Notes: generated by a model not told the origin, from the letters alone. A DNA stretch of 64,000 nucleotides from Verrucomicrobiales bacterium (GCA_028712475.1 JAQTQB010000007.1:62001-126000), one strand, 5' to 3'; positions 9,244 to 18,304 are shown, counted from the stretch's first letter. Numbers and translations are program-made.

Positions 9244-10890
9244 TTATTTCTGCGGCTTGATTTTGCGGATGGATTGCAGCGGATGGCTGTCGAGAATGTT
9301 CGGGTAGATGCCCTGAATTTTGTTAGTATCGAAATAATTTATGCCGACGTAAAAAAAGAGCGGAATGATCGGCGCTTCGTCATGCACGAGCAAAGTCTCG
9401 GCACTCTGGAATATTTTTGCCCGCGCCGACAGGTCAGGCTGTTCATTGGCTTCGCGGATAAGCGCGTCGTAATTTTTATTTTTCCAGCCCGTGCGGTTGT
9501 TGCCGTCGTCGCTGGTGAACATGCCCAGAAACGTCTGCGGATCGTTGTAATCCCCGATCCAACTGGAACGCGACGAATCGTAATCGAGATGGGATTGCGC
9601 GCCCAGATAGACTTTCCATTCCATCTGCCGCAATTCCATCTCAATGCCGAGCGTGTCGCGCCACATCTGCTGCAGTTCGATGGCGACGTTTTCGTGCATC
9701 TTCGCCGCCCCGCCCGCCGCCGCGTTGAAGATGTAGTTGAAGCGCGGGAAACCTTTGCCGCCGGGATAGCCGGCTTCCGCCAGTAATTTTCTGGCCAGCT
9801 CCTGATTGTAATCCAGGCCGGCGGGCGAAGTGTAATTCGCCGTGCCGTCCGGCACGAGGTGCGAGGCGGGCTGCTCCCCCGCCTTTGTGATTTTTTTTAC
9901 GATGCGATTTTTATCAATGGCCAGCGCCAGCGCCCGGCGGACGCGCGGGTCATCGAACGGCTTGTGCGTCACGTTCAGGCGGATGAAGTAAGTGCCGAGA
10001 TAATTGAACGTGTGAAAATCGGGGCGCTTCAGCAGCACGTCCAGCAGTTCGACCGGCACCAGGTCCTTGTCCCAAACGATGTCGGCCTGGCCGTTTTCGT
10101 AAAGATTCAGCGACGTGATGGGCGAACCGACGGGCAGCAGGTCAATGATTTCCGATTGCGTGTTGGTGGCGTCCCAGTAGCGGTGATTTTTTTTCAGGCG
10201 GATTTTGTCGTTAAGACGCCAGGCCGCCAGTTCATATGGGCCGCTGCTCGGCAACGGTCGCACCATCAGCCAGCGGTCGCCGTATTTTTCAATCGTCTGG
10301 CGGGGCACGACGTAAAGCGTCGGGAACGCGCAAAGGTCGAGAAAGAACGCCGTGGGATGATTCAATTCGGCGCGCACGGTGCATTTATCCATCGCGCGGA
10401 CGCCCACGAGCGCCGGGTCTCTGATTTTTCCGGCGTTGAAATCCCCGGCGTTCTTCAGATAGAAAAGCTGCCCGGCGTAATCGGAAGCTGTCGCCGGATT
10501 CAAGGCGCGGATCCAGGAATAAACCAGATCGTCCGCCGTGATGGGTTTGCCCGTTGACCAGACCAGATTCGTTCGCAGATGAAAGGTGTAAACCAGGCCG
10601 TCGGGGGAAATTTCCCAGCGTTCCGCCAGCCCGGGAATCGGACGCGCGGTTTTTGGGTCAAGCCGGGTCAGGCCTTCAAACAAGCCCTGCACCGCGCGCA
10701 ATTCCGGCTGGCCGGTGATGATCGCCGGGTCGAGCGATTCAGGTTCGGCGGCGTTGATGATGGTGATGTCGGCAGGCGGCTCGTGACGGGCGCAGCCGGA
10801 AGGCAAAAGGCAAACCAGCAAAACGCCGCAATTCAAAAAACAAAAACGCGCCCGCGAAAAGAATCGCCGGGCGCGCTTGGAAAGGGTCAT
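9244..10890 (-). CDS. Oligopeptide-type extracellular solute-binding lipoprotein
   Basis: A 548-residue SBP family 5 (OppA/DppA) protein. I chose ATG 10890 rather than the longer in-frame start at 11106. It gives a proper lipoprotein signal peptide with lipobox LPSGC, and the longer start would overlap secG by about 200 nt with non-conserved sequence. Family hallmarks include the mature start AEPESLDPA, LDPKTARPIPGLAERWE and the W-based ligand-cleft region. The protein should be anchored on the outer face of the inner membrane and feed the two downstream permeases. It starts 4 nt after the secG stop, so transcription may come from the pgk-tpiA-secG operon. Confidence 0.92.
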   Translation of the reverse strand: MTLSKRARRFFSRARFCFLNCGVLLVCLLPSGCARHEPPADITIINAAEPESLDPAIITGQPELRAVQGLFEGLTRLDPKTARPIPGLAERWEISPDGLVYTFHLRTNLVWSTGKPITADDLVYSWIRALNPATASDYAGQLFYLKNAGDFNAGKIRDPALVGVRAMDKCTVRAELNHPTAFFLDLCAFPTLYVVPRQTIEKYGDRWLMVRPLPSSGPYELAAWRLNDKIRLKKNHRYWDATNTQSEIIDLLPVGSPITSLNLYENGQADIVWDKDLVPVELLDVLLKRPDFHTFNYLGTYFIRLNVTHKPFDDPRVRRALALAIDKNRIVKKITKAGEQPASHLVPDGTANYTSPAGLDYNQELARKLLAEAGYPGGKGFPRFNYIFNAAAGGAAKMHENVAIELQQMWRDTLGIEMELRQMEWKVYLGAQSHLDYDSSRSSWIGDYNDPQTFLGMFTSDDGNNRTGWKNKNYDALIREANEQPDLSARAKIFQSAETLLVHDEAPIIPLFFYVGINYFDTNKIQGIYPNILDSHPLQSIRKIKPQK

Positions 10891-10894
10891 CGCG

Positions 10895-11305
10895 TTATTT
10901 GGCCGGGGCTGGAGCGGCGGGAGCGTTGCTGCCCGCCACAGGCTGGGTTGTGAGCAGGCCACTCTTCGGTGCCGCCGGCTGGGTGGTGGCGGGTTGTGTC
11001 GCAGCCGGTGTTTGCGTCTGCATTTGTTCCACCTGTTTTTCAAACAGCGCGGTGTTTCCCCGGTGCGAACGGTCCTGCATGATCCCGATGGCCAGGGCCA
11101 GCGCAAAGAAAACGACGGTCGCGTATTTGGTGATTTTGGTCAGGGCGTTGCCTGAACCCGCGCCGAACAGCGCGTCGGCGGCACCGCCGCCAAACGCCAG
11201 CCCTGCGCCCGCATCTTTTTTAGGCAGTTGAACCAGCACGAGCAAAATCAACACCGCACAGTTGATGACCAGAAAAAATATCAAGACGCCAATAAAAAAA
11301 CTCAT
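10895..11305 (-). CDS. secG: Protein translocase subunit SecG
   Basis: A 136-residue protein with two transmembrane helices (about 5-25 and 62-80). The SecG core between them has VLVQLPKKDAGAGLAFGGGAADALFG. SecG assists SecYE in protein export. The C-terminal 50 residues are an Ala/Pro/Gln/Thr-rich tail, longer than in classical SecG (about 75-110 residues) but common in this phylum. It lies 8 nt downstream of tpiA; the order pgk-tpiA-secG is widespread in bacteria and supports the call. Confidence 0.95.
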   Translation of the reverse strand: MSFFIGVLIFFLVINCAVLILLVLVQLPKKDAGAGLAFGGGAADALFGAGSGNALTKITKYATVVFFALALAIGIMQDRSHRGNTALFEKQVEQMQTQTPAATQPATTQPAAPKSGLLTTQPVAGSNAPAAPAPAK

Positions 11306-11313
11306 GTCAAATC

Positions 11314-12081
11314 CTATATTGAATTTTTGATGATGTCAGCAAAACTTCTTGCCTCCAGCGCCGCGCCACCGACCAGCGCGCCGTCCACGTCCGGCTGGCT
11401 CATCAGTTCCTTGGCGTTGTTCGGCTTCACGCTGCCGCCGTATTGGATGCGGACCTTCTTCGCTGTGGCTTCGTCAAACATCTTCGCAAGCTGCGCGCGT
11501 ATGAAGGCGTGCGCGTCCTGCGCCTGCTGCGTTGTGGCGGTCTTGCCGGTGCCAATCGCCCAGACCGGTTCGTAAGCGATGACTGTTTCAAGCATTTGCT
11601 CGCCGGTCAGACCGGCGAGGCTGCCACGCACCTGTGTTTCCAAAACTTTTTCCATCTGGCCGCCTTCGCGTTCCGCCAGCGTTTCGCCCACGCAGACAAT
11701 CGGCTTGAGGGACGCCGCATGAGCCGCCACCGCCTTTTTGGCGATGAGCGCGTCGGATTCCTTCTGGAACTGGCGGCGTTCGCTGTGGCCGAGAATGACG
11801 TAGCGCACGGAGAATTCCTTCAACATGCCCGCGCAGATTTCGCCGGTGGACGCGCCGAAATTATTCTCGCTCATGTTCTGCGCGCCGACCTTGATGTTCT
11901 TGGATTCCAGGATCGCCTTGGACACGGATTCCAGCGCGGTGAAGGGCGGACACACGACGATGTCCACTTCCTTCACCGCCGCGAGATCGCGTTTGAGGTC
12001 GTCCACCAAGGCCAGAGCCTCGGCGACGGTCTTGTTCATTTTCCAGTTGCCCGCAATGATCAGTTTACGTTCTTTGTTCAT
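11314..12081 (-). CDS. tpiA: Triosephosphate isomerase
   Basis: A 255-residue TIM-barrel enzyme interconverting dihydroxyacetone phosphate and glyceraldehyde 3-phosphate in glycolysis. Visible motifs are GNWKMNK (substrate lysine), ILGHSERRQ (catalytic histidine), the signature AYEPVWAIGTGKTAT with the catalytic glutamate and flexible loop, and the phosphate-binding GGSVKP. Length is normal. It lies 24 nt after pgk and just before secG, in one operon. Confidence 0.98.
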   Translation of the reverse strand: MNKERKLIIAGNWKMNKTVAEALALVDDLKRDLAAVKEVDIVVCPPFTALESVSKAILESKNIKVGAQNMSENNFGASTGEICAGMLKEFSVRYVILGHSERRQFQKESDALIAKKAVAAHAASLKPIVCVGETLAEREGGQMEKVLETQVRGSLAGLTGEQMLETVIAYEPVWAIGTGKTATTQQAQDAHAFIRAQLAKMFDEATAKKVRIQYGGSVKPNNAKELMSQPDVDGALVGGAALEARSFADIIKNSI

Positions 12082-12105
12082 CTCAATTTCCGTTTGATTA
12101 ATAAA

Positions 12106-13350
12106 TTATTTCTCGCTCAACGCCGCCACCCCGGGCAGCACTTTGCCTTCGAGGAATTCCAGGCTCGCGCCGCCGCCGGTCGAGGTATGGGTGACCTTCT
12201 TGTCCGCGCCGTATTTCTTGGCCGCCGTGGCTGTGTCGCCGCCGCCGATGATGGTCGTGGCGCCGGCCTGGGTGGCCGCCACAATCGCGTCCGCCATGGC
12301 TTGGGTGGCCTTTTCGAAGGCGGGGAATTCAAACACGCCTGCCGGGCCGTTCCAAATAATGGTCCTGGCAGTCTGGATGGCGTCGAGGAAAAGCGTCGTT
12401 GACTTCGGTCCCACGTCCAGCCCCATCCAGCCGTCGGAAATGCCGGAGGCGTCGTCCGCCACCCTGACCTGCGCGTCCGCCGCAAACTTGTCGCCGCAAA
12501 CATAATCCACCGGCAGGATGATTTTCTTGCCCTTCGCCTGCGCCTTCTTCATCAGGTCCGGCACCAGCTTGGCGCCCTCGGCGTCGTAGAGCGAATTGCC
12601 GATGGCCATGTTGTTGAGAACTTTTTTGAAAGTGAAGGCCATGCCGCCGCCGATGATGATTTCGTCAGCTTTGTCGAGCAGGTTGTTGATGAGTTGAATT
12701 TTGTCCGAGACCTTCGCGCCGCCGAGGATGGCGAGCAACGGGCGCTTCGGGTGGTCGAGCACCGCGCCGAACGCGTCGAGTTCCTTTTTCATCAGGTAAC
12801 CGCACGCGCGCCGCGGCAGTTGCACGCCGGTCATCGAACTGTGGTCGCGATGGGCGGTGCCGAAGGCGTCATTGATGTAAACATCGCCCAGTTTCGTGAG
12901 GCTGGCGCGGAATGCCTTCACCTGTTCGGCATCGGCCTTGAGTTTGGTTCCGTCTTCGAGCTTCACCCTGCCCTCTTCCTCGATATGGAAGCGGAGATTC
13001 TCAAGCAAAATCGCATCGCCGGGCCGGGCTTTTGCGCATGCGGCTTCCACTTCCGCGCCGACGCAGTCGTTGAGGAACTGCACCGGGCGGCCGAGCAGCT
13101 TTTGAAGCGCCTCGGCCACGGGCTTGAGGGAAAATTTCTCGATGCGTTTGCCGTCCGGACGACCGAGATGGCTCATCAGGACGACCGAGGCGCCTTTCTC
13201 AAGCGCGTAGCGGATCGTCGGCAAGGCCGCTTCGATACGCTTGGTGTTGGTGATGGCGCCGGTGACCTTGTCCTGTGGAACGTTGAAATCCACGCGGATC
13301 AGGGCGCGTTTGCCCTTCAAATCAACATCTTCAATGAAAAGTTTGGCCAT
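12106..13350 (-). CDS. pgk: Phosphoglycerate kinase
   Basis: A 414-residue glycolytic kinase transferring phosphate from 1,3-bisphosphoglycerate to ADP. I chose ATG 13350, which opens [20 protein letters not shown] with the conserved RVDFNVP just after. A start at 13380 would add ten unrelated residues. Other family motifs are SHLGRPDG, the [18 protein letters not shown] equivalent, GGAKVSDK and the C-terminal nucleotide segment GGGDTATA. It is the first gene of the pgk-tpiA-secG operon. No gap gene is upstream. Confidence 0.98.
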   Translation of the reverse strand: MAKLFIEDVDLKGKRALIRVDFNVPQDKVTGAITNTKRIEAALPTIRYALEKGASVVLMSHLGRPDGKRIEKFSLKPVAEALQKLLGRPVQFLNDCVGAEVEAACAKARPGDAILLENLRFHIEEEGRVKLEDGTKLKADAEQVKAFRASLTKLGDVYINDAFGTAHRDHSSMTGVQLPRRACGYLMKKELDAFGAVLDHPKRPLLAILGGAKVSDKIQLINNLLDKADEIIIGGGMAFTFKKVLNNMAIGNSLYDAEGAKLVPDLMKKAQAKGKKIILPVDYVCGDKFAADAQVRVADDASGISDGWMGLDVGPKSTTLFLDAIQTARTIIWNGPAGVFEFPAFEKATQAMADAIVAATQAGATTIIGGGDTATAAKKYGADKKVTHTSTGGGASLEFLEGKVLPGVAALSEK

Positions 13351-13652
13351 AAAATAAAAGTGTGCGTGTTTGCTTTGCAAACAGGCGACGAGGATAACGA
13401 AGAATGCCCGCCCGTAAAGTCAATTCAACTGGTCAAACGGCATCCACACGCAAACCGGCAGCGGAATCAGCCCGGCAGGCACAGCGCCCGCTTTCCGCGT
13501 CCTCAAGCCGGACGGACGTTCTTCTTAGCCGAACGCGAGCTTCAATTCTTTTCGGGTTTGGCGCAGCCGGGGACAAACGCTCCGATACACAGTGCGGGGA
13601 CAAGGGACTGGCTTATTTTCATGACCGTATTTGCTGGGTTGTTTTCAGAGTT
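13351..13652. other. Intergenic region between galM-like gene and pgk
   Basis: About 300 nt with no supportable gene. It should carry the pgk promoter and the 3' end of the epimerase transcript. I see no strong hairpin with a T-tract and no clear promoter hexamers. Confidence 0.5.
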
Positions 13653-14837
13653 TCATTCCACAATAAATTTATAAATGATCGTGTTCTTGTAAGTCTCGCC
13701 CGGTTTCAACTCGGCCGTGGGAAATTCGGGATGGTTCGGGGAGTCGGGATAATGCTGCGGCTCGAAACAGAATCCGTTGCGCGAATGATAAACCCAGCCG
13801 CCCTTGCCGGTGATGGAGCCGTCGAGAAAATTGCCGATGTAAAATTGCATGCCCGGTTCTGTCGTCCACACTTCCATCGTGCGGCCGGTCGTTGGCTCAT
13901 AAACGCTTGCCGCGAGTGAAAGTTCGTTGGTCTTCTTGTTCAACACCCAGTTGTGGTCGTAACCGTGGCCGCGAACGATCTGTTCGTCGTTGGTGTTGGC
14001 GATGCGCGCGCCGATGGCTGCCGGCTTGAGGAAATCAAACGGCGTTCCCGCCACCGGCCGCAGTTCGCCGGTCGGGATCAATCCGCTGTCCACCGGCGTG
14101 AATTTATCCGCGTTGATATAAACAACGTGATCCAGCACATCGCCGCTGCCTGCGAGATTGAAATACGAGTGATGCGTGAGATTGCAGACCGTTTTCCGGT
14201 CGGTGGTCGCGGTGAAATCCACACGCAAGGCGTTGTCCTCCGTGATGCTGTAAACCGCCGTGACGAGAAGATTGCCCGGATAACCTTCCTCGCCGTCCCG
14301 GCTCACATAAGTCAGGATGAGCGACGGCCCGTTCGCGGTCGGCAACGGTCTGGCCGTCCACATTACCTTGTCAAAACCTTTCCGCCCGCCGTGCAATGCA
14401 TTCTCACCGTTATTTTTCGCCAGCGTGTATTCAACCCCGTCGAGCGAAAATTTCCCCTTGGCGATGCGGTTGCCGTAACGCCCGATCAGCGCGCCAAAAC
14501 ATGGCGTGCCCTTGAGGTAGGCTTCCAGATTGTCGCAACCCAGGACGACGTCGGTGAATTTGCCGCTCTTGTCCGGCACCTTGAGCGTCGTCACAATGCC
14601 GCCGTAAGTCATGATGGTTGCCTCCATGCCGTGGCTGTTGCGGAGGGTGTAAAGTTCGACCGGCGTGCCGTCGGGCAGCCTGCCAAAGCCGGTCTCGGTG
14701 ATGGTTCCTTTGGGTGTGTTTGACATAAGAGCGCAGCCGGCAAAAAACGCCGCGACCATCGCAGCCGCAGTGACGGTGATGAGGCGGGCTGTTTTCTTCA
14801 CGTTCGTTGCCGGTTTATTTCCGCGCATGTTAGACAT
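13653..14837 (-). CDS. galM: Aldose 1-epimerase, exported lipoprotein
   Basis: A 394-residue GalM-type mutarotase. Family motifs are TYGGIVTTLKVPD, GRYGNRIAKGKF, NNGENALHGG, NLTHHSYFNLAG with the catalytic histidine region, and QHYPDSPNHPEFP near the C-terminus. ATG 14837 (or 14828, three codons later) precedes a signal peptide with lipobox FAGC, so the enzyme is predicted to be an exported lipoprotein. Many secreted bacterial aldose epimerases have this form. The open frame extends to 15158, but that part overlaps the cytochrome gene and is not conserved. No clear Shine-Dalgarno separates the two start candidates. Confidence 0.9.
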   Translation of the reverse strand: MSNMRGNKPATNVKKTARLITVTAAAMVAAFFAGCALMSNTPKGTITETGFGRLPDGTPVELYTLRNSHGMEATIMTYGGIVTTLKVPDKSGKFTDVVLGCDNLEAYLKGTPCFGALIGRYGNRIAKGKFSLDGVEYTLAKNNGENALHGGRKGFDKVMWTARPLPTANGPSLILTYVSRDGEEGYPGNLLVTAVYSITEDNALRVDFTATTDRKTVCNLTHHSYFNLAGSGDVLDHVVYINADKFTPVDSGLIPTGELRPVAGTPFDFLKPAAIGARIANTNDEQIVRGHGYDHNWVLNKKTNELSLAASVYEPTTGRTMEVWTTEPGMQFYIGNFLDGSITGKGGWVYHSRNGFCFEPQHYPDSPNHPEFPTAELKPGETYKNTIIYKFIVE

Positions 14838-14946
14838 TCGGCCCGCGCTTGCGAAGAAAAAGTTTCCGCAGGAAGATTTTATGCGCAATTCCGCAGGTTT
14901 GCGACGTCGAATTGCGTCCGGCGCTGCCGGTGTGGCGCGACTCAAC

Positions 14947-15372
14947 TTATTTTTTTTGCGACTTCTCCACGCTTTTAACATGCTGTTCGCGCCGGAAGGT
15001 TTGATGACAATCCACGCAATCCGCCGTGACCTTGGTATAAGCTGTGAGAACATCCCAAGTGTTGGAAGCGCGGGCCGCATCCACCATGGCCACGACATCC
15101 CCCCTGTAATGTGCCGTTTTTTCCAGGTAAACAGCATCCTTCGTTTCCACCCAGACATTGGATTGGGTCATGAGCATCAGCCGGTAGCCGTTGGAGATGA
15201 CAAGGTCGTAGTTTTCCAGAGTTATGCCTTCGACAATCTTTTCGGAATAGCCCAGTTTTTGGCGCATGAAGATTTCCGTGGGTGACATCTTCTTTTGCAC
15301 GACATCTGCGGCGAACAAGCCGCTGACAACCAATGTGGCCAGAACCACCGAACTGATCCATTTTGCTTTCAT
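14947..15372 (-). CDS. Small exported c-type cytochrome, cytochrome c'-like
   Basis: A 141-residue protein with a signal peptide (cleavage near GLFAAD), helical segments, and a single haem-attachment motif CVDCH close to the C-terminus. That placement, in an all-helical protein of this size, fits the cytochrome c' / c-556 group. The tail is Lys/Gln-rich. The protein should be periplasmic and bind one haem; its redox partner cannot be inferred. It lies upstream of the epimerase with a 109-nt gap. Confidence 0.8.
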   Translation of the reverse strand: MKAKWISSVVLATLVVSGLFAADVVQKKMSPTEIFMRQKLGYSEKIVEGITLENYDLVISNGYRLMLMTQSNVWVETKDAVYLEKTAHYRGDVVAMVDAARASNTWDVLTAYTKVTADCVDCHQTFRREQHVKSVEKSQKK

Positions 15373-15604
15373 AACATTGTTGATTGATGGGAATTTGTTT
15401 TTTTTGACGCTCCACAGTTCAAGGGAAATTGCTTCACATCAGGGTTCGTTTTGAAACCTTGCGCCTGGCCGTTTCGGTTGTAAAGCAGCATTTTTCGCGT
15501 TAATTGCTGGATGGCGGCGTGGGGCGTGCGTCACTCGGAAATGGATTTCAACTGTCTTATTCCCGGCGTCCAGCGTGCGGTGTGCGCTGGTGGCTTTGAA
15601 AATA

Positions 15605-15680
<76 letters not shown>

Positions 15681-15929
15681 AACCAGCCTTTTCAGCCCTG
15701 AACGAGAGCCGAAACGGAGGCGTAATTTACGTCAAACCAAAAGTGAACGGCAAGTTTTATCGCAACGTTTCTCGTTCTGCTTTGCATCAAAGCCGCAAGT
15801 TTGGCGGGCAGGCAATCGCATCGGGCGCTTAAAACGGAAATGGACCTATAGGGCGGGCTTTGTGAACGGCAGCGATGTTGTCCTGGGGCAAATTCCACAG
15901 GTGGTGACAATGTTCTGCGGGGAAATCTT

Positions 15930-16000
15930 GGCGGGGCGAGAGTCCTCTCGATCCCTGATTGAAAATACTTGATTTGGGCTCGACGGAGTCTCGCCCCACC
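15930..16000. repeat. Palindromic element, second copy of the recN-type arm
   Basis: The right arm at 15976-16000 is identical over 25 nt to the right arm of the palindrome inside recN (24233-24257). The left arm (15930-15955) is a diverged inverted partner. It lies in the 324-nt gap between the 90-residue gene and tRNA-Lys. Apart from this palindrome I see nothing in that gap. Confidence 0.75.
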
Positions 16001-16004
16001 GGAT

Positions 16005-16277
16005 TTAATTTCGTTTTGGGCGGGGTGGCCCGGCCTTCTTCAATCCCACTTCCTGCGCGATGTCATCGAACTCCTCGCGGCTGACTTCTTCGAGCTGCTT
16101 GCCGCGCGCCTTGAGCTTTTCGTTGATCTTGATGGCCTTTTCGGTCATCGCGTCGTGCGTCTCCTGCGTGCCGCCGACCAGCGTAAAGTTCGGCCCCGTG
16201 GTGATGCGCTTGTTCCCGTCGGAATCCAGGCCGACGCCGAGGATCGCGGCTTTGCGTTTCTTTTTGGCGTTGGCCAT
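16005..16277 (-). CDS. Conserved-looking 90-residue protein, function unknown
   Basis: A small soluble protein. It has a basic N-terminus (MANAKKKRKAAILGVGLDSD), a short central region with NFTLVGGTQETHD, and a Lys-rich C-terminal helix. The VGGTQETHDAMTEKAIKINEKL stretch looks structured, and the charge pattern suggests nucleic-acid or ribosome contact, but this is speculation. I do not recognise a named family. ATG 16277 is the first codon after an AT-rich leader. It is monocistronic, downstream of the interrupted serpin in the opposite sense of transcription flow. Confidence 0.65.
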   Translation of the reverse strand: MANAKKKRKAAILGVGLDSDGNKRITTGPNFTLVGGTQETHDAMTEKAIKINEKLKARGKQLEEVSREEFDDIAQEVGLKKAGPPRPKRN

Positions 16278-16330
16278 GTGGCAAGTTAGAACTGAAAAAT
16301 TTCCCGGTCAATTCAATCCACCATCCTGCG

Positions 16331-16568
16331 TCACAGTTGATTCACCACGCCCATGAACAAAATCATCTCGCTGCGCGCGTCCACGATGGCGAACAAAAAC
16401 GGCCGGTCCACAATCATCTCAAATGGCTTCGGCGGGTTTTCTTCAAGTGCGGAAGAAATTGGCACACTTATCCCCGTCACCGCCGCCGCTTCGGTTCCTG
16501 CTTCACCCACTTCCACAAAGGCTTTTTGCCGGACTTCGGAAATGTAATGCCGTTCGCTGAACATTCCT
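16331..16568 (-). pseudogene. Serpin 3' fragment, cut off by the IS element
   Basis: This piece encodes the last 78 or so residues of a serpin. It has HYISEVRQKAFVEV, the hinge GTEAAAVTG of an inhibitory reactive-centre loop, and the terminal strand VDRPFLFAIVD...ILFMGVV. The frame continues upstream into the IS left end as a spurious ORF start at 16612. Joining 16568 to 18305 and removing one 8-bp duplication gives an uninterrupted serpin reading frame. On its own it is untranslated or non-functional. Confidence 0.9.
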
Positions 16569-16576
16569 GAAAAATC
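16569..16576. repeat. Target-site duplication, left copy (GAAAAATC)
   Basis: The 8-nt sequence GAAAAATC borders the left end of the IS element and is repeated exactly at 18305-18312. An 8-bp duplication is usual for the IS1595 family. Confidence 0.9.
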
Positions 16577-16638
16577 TGGGATTATGCCGTTGACGGAAGT
16601 GAAGCGTTGCAACTGGTTTGATGCAACGAGTTAGAAGA

Positions 16639-16800
16639 TTAACGCCGCGCTTTGCGGCCCGTGGTGATGGCTTTTTCCCAGGCTTTCGGCTTGGTAAATG
16701 CCCCGCGCTTCAAGGCTTCATCTGGCGAGAAAGAAAATTTCAACGGTTCATTTGCCCATGCTGGCAACTTACGGCGCTTAATGGTCTTGGCTTTTGGCAT
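16639..16800 (-). CDS. 53-residue basic passenger ORF in the IS element
   Basis: A short minus-strand frame encoding a basic, Lys/Arg-rich protein (MPKAKTIKRRKLPAWANEPL to the end TTGRKARR). Its codon use and the start Met just after an AT-rich stretch make it plausible, but no family is recognised and no clear ribosome site is seen. It could be a small accessory protein of the IS, or chance. Confidence 0.35.
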   Translation of the reverse strand: MPKAKTIKRRKLPAWANEPLKFSFSPDEALKRGAFTKPKAWEKAITTGRKARR

Positions 16801-16824
16801 GGATTGACTTTGGCTCAATGATGT

Positions 16825-17070
16825 ATGTCAGTCAAATCTGCAAATAAATTTGGGGCAATTTACAATGCCGCAAAAGTCAAACCGGCGGGTGTTCCCGGCC
16901 CTGTGGTGCTAATGTTCTTGGACAAGGTTTTTACTTGGATTTTTGGGCGTTTCGACCAAGAAACCAGAAAGTTTGTTGTTCAAAAGGAATACGAAGATTG
17001 TGCGGTGCTTTATTGGACCCCGATACCGCCGACTTCAATTCAAGACCTGAACCGCAAAGCTTCAGTGTGA
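16825..17070 (+). CDS. 81-residue passenger ORF in the IS element, unknown
   Basis: A plus-strand frame, opposite to the transposase. The translation looks protein-like (VFTWIFGRFDQETRKFVVQKEYED) but no family is recognised. Its 3' end overlaps the convergent 88-residue ORF by about 30 nt, so the two may not both be real. Confidence 0.35.
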   Translation: MSVKSANKFGAIYNAAKVKPAGVPGPVVLMFLDKVFTWIFGRFDQETRKFVVQKEYEDCAVLYWTPIPPTSIQDLNRKASV

Positions 17071-17306
17071 ACGCCATTAAGCAGGCGGCACATATTATTC
17101 CAGCTTTTTGTTTTGGCCGACGGTTGGTTGAGGGTTAAATAATGATCAAAATCACCACTCAATTCTAAATGATGAATTGTCCCATTTAGAAATGAAGTCA
17201 GTCTGATTGCTTCCTGCATTAAATATGGATCAGTGCTTCCCTGCCCAATTCTTGAAACAATGTCATCCAATTCTTTTTGCGCTGGGGTGCGTTTATCTTC
17301 ACTCAT
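17040..17306 (-). CDS. 88-residue passenger protein coupled to the transposase
   Basis: Its ATG overlaps the transposase stop as ATGA (17303-17306), a sign of translational coupling. The protein is small and mostly helical (TPAQKELDDIVSRIG, MQEAIRLTSFLNGTIHH), with no recognised family. Passenger genes after the transposase are known in some IS1595 subgroups. The function may be regulatory or unrelated to transposition. Confidence 0.5.
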   Translation of the reverse strand: MSEDKRTPAQKELDDIVSRIGQGSTDPYLMQEAIRLTSFLNGTIHHLELSGDFDHYLTLNQPSAKTKSWNNMCRLLNGVHTEALRFRS

Positions 17307-18256
17307 GGTTGGGATTGCGTTTTGTAAATCAAACGCTTTCCCTGTGCCTTTAGCAAGCCAACATCCGTGCGCTCCCCATCGGTCATCTTCCGGCAGTTGT
17401 GGCGATGGTCAAACTCCGCCAGATACAACGGCAAATGCTGCGCGCTGACATGGTGAAACGTGCCAACCACGCCACGCTTTAGCAGGCTGAAAAACGATTC
17501 AACTGATGCGGTGGTTACGACATTTTCCCCTTCATGGCGGCTGTATTCGCCAGCGCAATGCTTCACTGATTTATGCGTGAATTTCGGTTCAAGGCCGCGA
17601 TAAGCATAATTCGCATCTGTGTGGACTTCCGAGCAGATTTGCACGTTGTCACGGATGGCTTGCTTCAGGTTCGCGCCGTTCACAGTCGGCATGACCTTGC
17701 TACGGACTTCACCGCCGCGTTGCACCATCGCCACAACTGGCGTGAGATGCTTTCTATTGCCGCCGCCAACGCCCTTATTCGTGCCGCCAACGAATGTTTC
17801 ATCCACTTCAATCGTGCCGGTCATCTTTTCAGCGTAGCCAGTTTCTTTGAGTGCATGGCGGATGCGATGCGCCATGAATAGCGCGCTGCGATAACTGCCG
17901 ATCTCCAAAAGGCGTTGCAATTGGAGCGAGCTGATGCCTTTTTTGGAACTGCACAGGAGATACCAAGCAATCAGCCATTTGCGGAGCGGGATATGGCTGT
18001 CCTCGAATATCGTGCCGATGGTGACAGTGAACTTGTCTTTGCAGTTGGCACACCAGCGCAGGCCAGCGCGCGTCTTGGCGGCTTCATTGGGCGCAATGTC
18101 GGAAAACTTGGATTGGTCGTTGCATTGGCACTTTGGGCAGACAATGCCGCCTTTCCAAAGGACAGATTCAAGATGCTTGCGCGCCTTTTCATCCGTGCCG
18201 AAACGGTCAAACAATTGAATCAGCGTAAGGTCTTTTGGTGCTGGCTTCGTTTTCAT
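17303..18256 (-). CDS. IS1595 family transposase (ISXO2-like)
   Basis: A 317-residue transposase. It has an N-terminal zinc ribbon (C40-x2-C43 and C69-x2-C72) and an ISXO2-like DDE catalytic domain: D152 in VDETFVGG, D214 in HTDANYAY and E253 in SVESFFSLLKRGV. The segment GTFHHVS after the last acid is typical of the family. Length and motifs are complete, so it is probably active. It starts 48 nt inside the right end of the element and is transcribed towards the passenger genes. Confidence 0.95.
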   Translation of the reverse strand: MKTKPAPKDLTLIQLFDRFGTDEKARKHLESVLWKGGIVCPKCQCNDQSKFSDIAPNEAAKTRAGLRWCANCKDKFTVTIGTIFEDSHIPLRKWLIAWYLLCSSKKGISSLQLQRLLEIGSYRSALFMAHRIRHALKETGYAEKMTGTIEVDETFVGGTNKGVGGGNRKHLTPVVAMVQRGGEVRSKVMPTVNGANLKQAIRDNVQICSEVHTDANYAYRGLEPKFTHKSVKHCAGEYSRHEGENVVTTASVESFFSLLKRGVVGTFHHVSAQHLPLYLAEFDHRHNCRKMTDGERTDVGLLKAQGKRLIYKTQSQP

Positions 18257-18304
18257 GGTTCCAATCTACCGAAAGACTTTACTTCCGTCAAGTGCATAAT
18301 CCAA

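Larger units (their letters stand above)
16577..18304 (-). mobile_element. IS1595-like insertion sequence, 1728 bp, with passenger ORFs
   Basis: The ends are inverted repeats of 28 bp with 24 matches: 16577-16604 against the complement of 18277-18304, both containing GGATTATGC and TTGACGGAAGT. It is flanked by an 8-bp direct repeat. It contains an intact transposase on the minus strand and about 0.7 kb of downstream sequence with up to three small ORFs. It sits inside a serpin gene, and the clean duplication and intact transposase suggest a recent insertion. Confidence 0.93.

Noticed and set aside
10891..11106. Upstream extension of the binding lipoprotein start to 11106
   Set aside because: It would overlap secG by about 200 nt with non-conserved residues and would bury the signal peptide and lipobox.
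11443..12402. Plus-strand frame of 319 codons across tpiA and pgk
   Set aside because: It is antisense to two certain glycolytic genes and lacks any family features.
14838..15158. Upstream extension of the aldose epimerase start to 15158
   Set aside because: It overlaps the cytochrome gene and displaces the lipoprotein signal peptide.
16331..16612. A free-standing 93-residue gene starting at 16612
   Set aside because: The first 15 codons lie in the IS left end; the rest is the serpin C-terminus, continuous in frame with the part at 18305.
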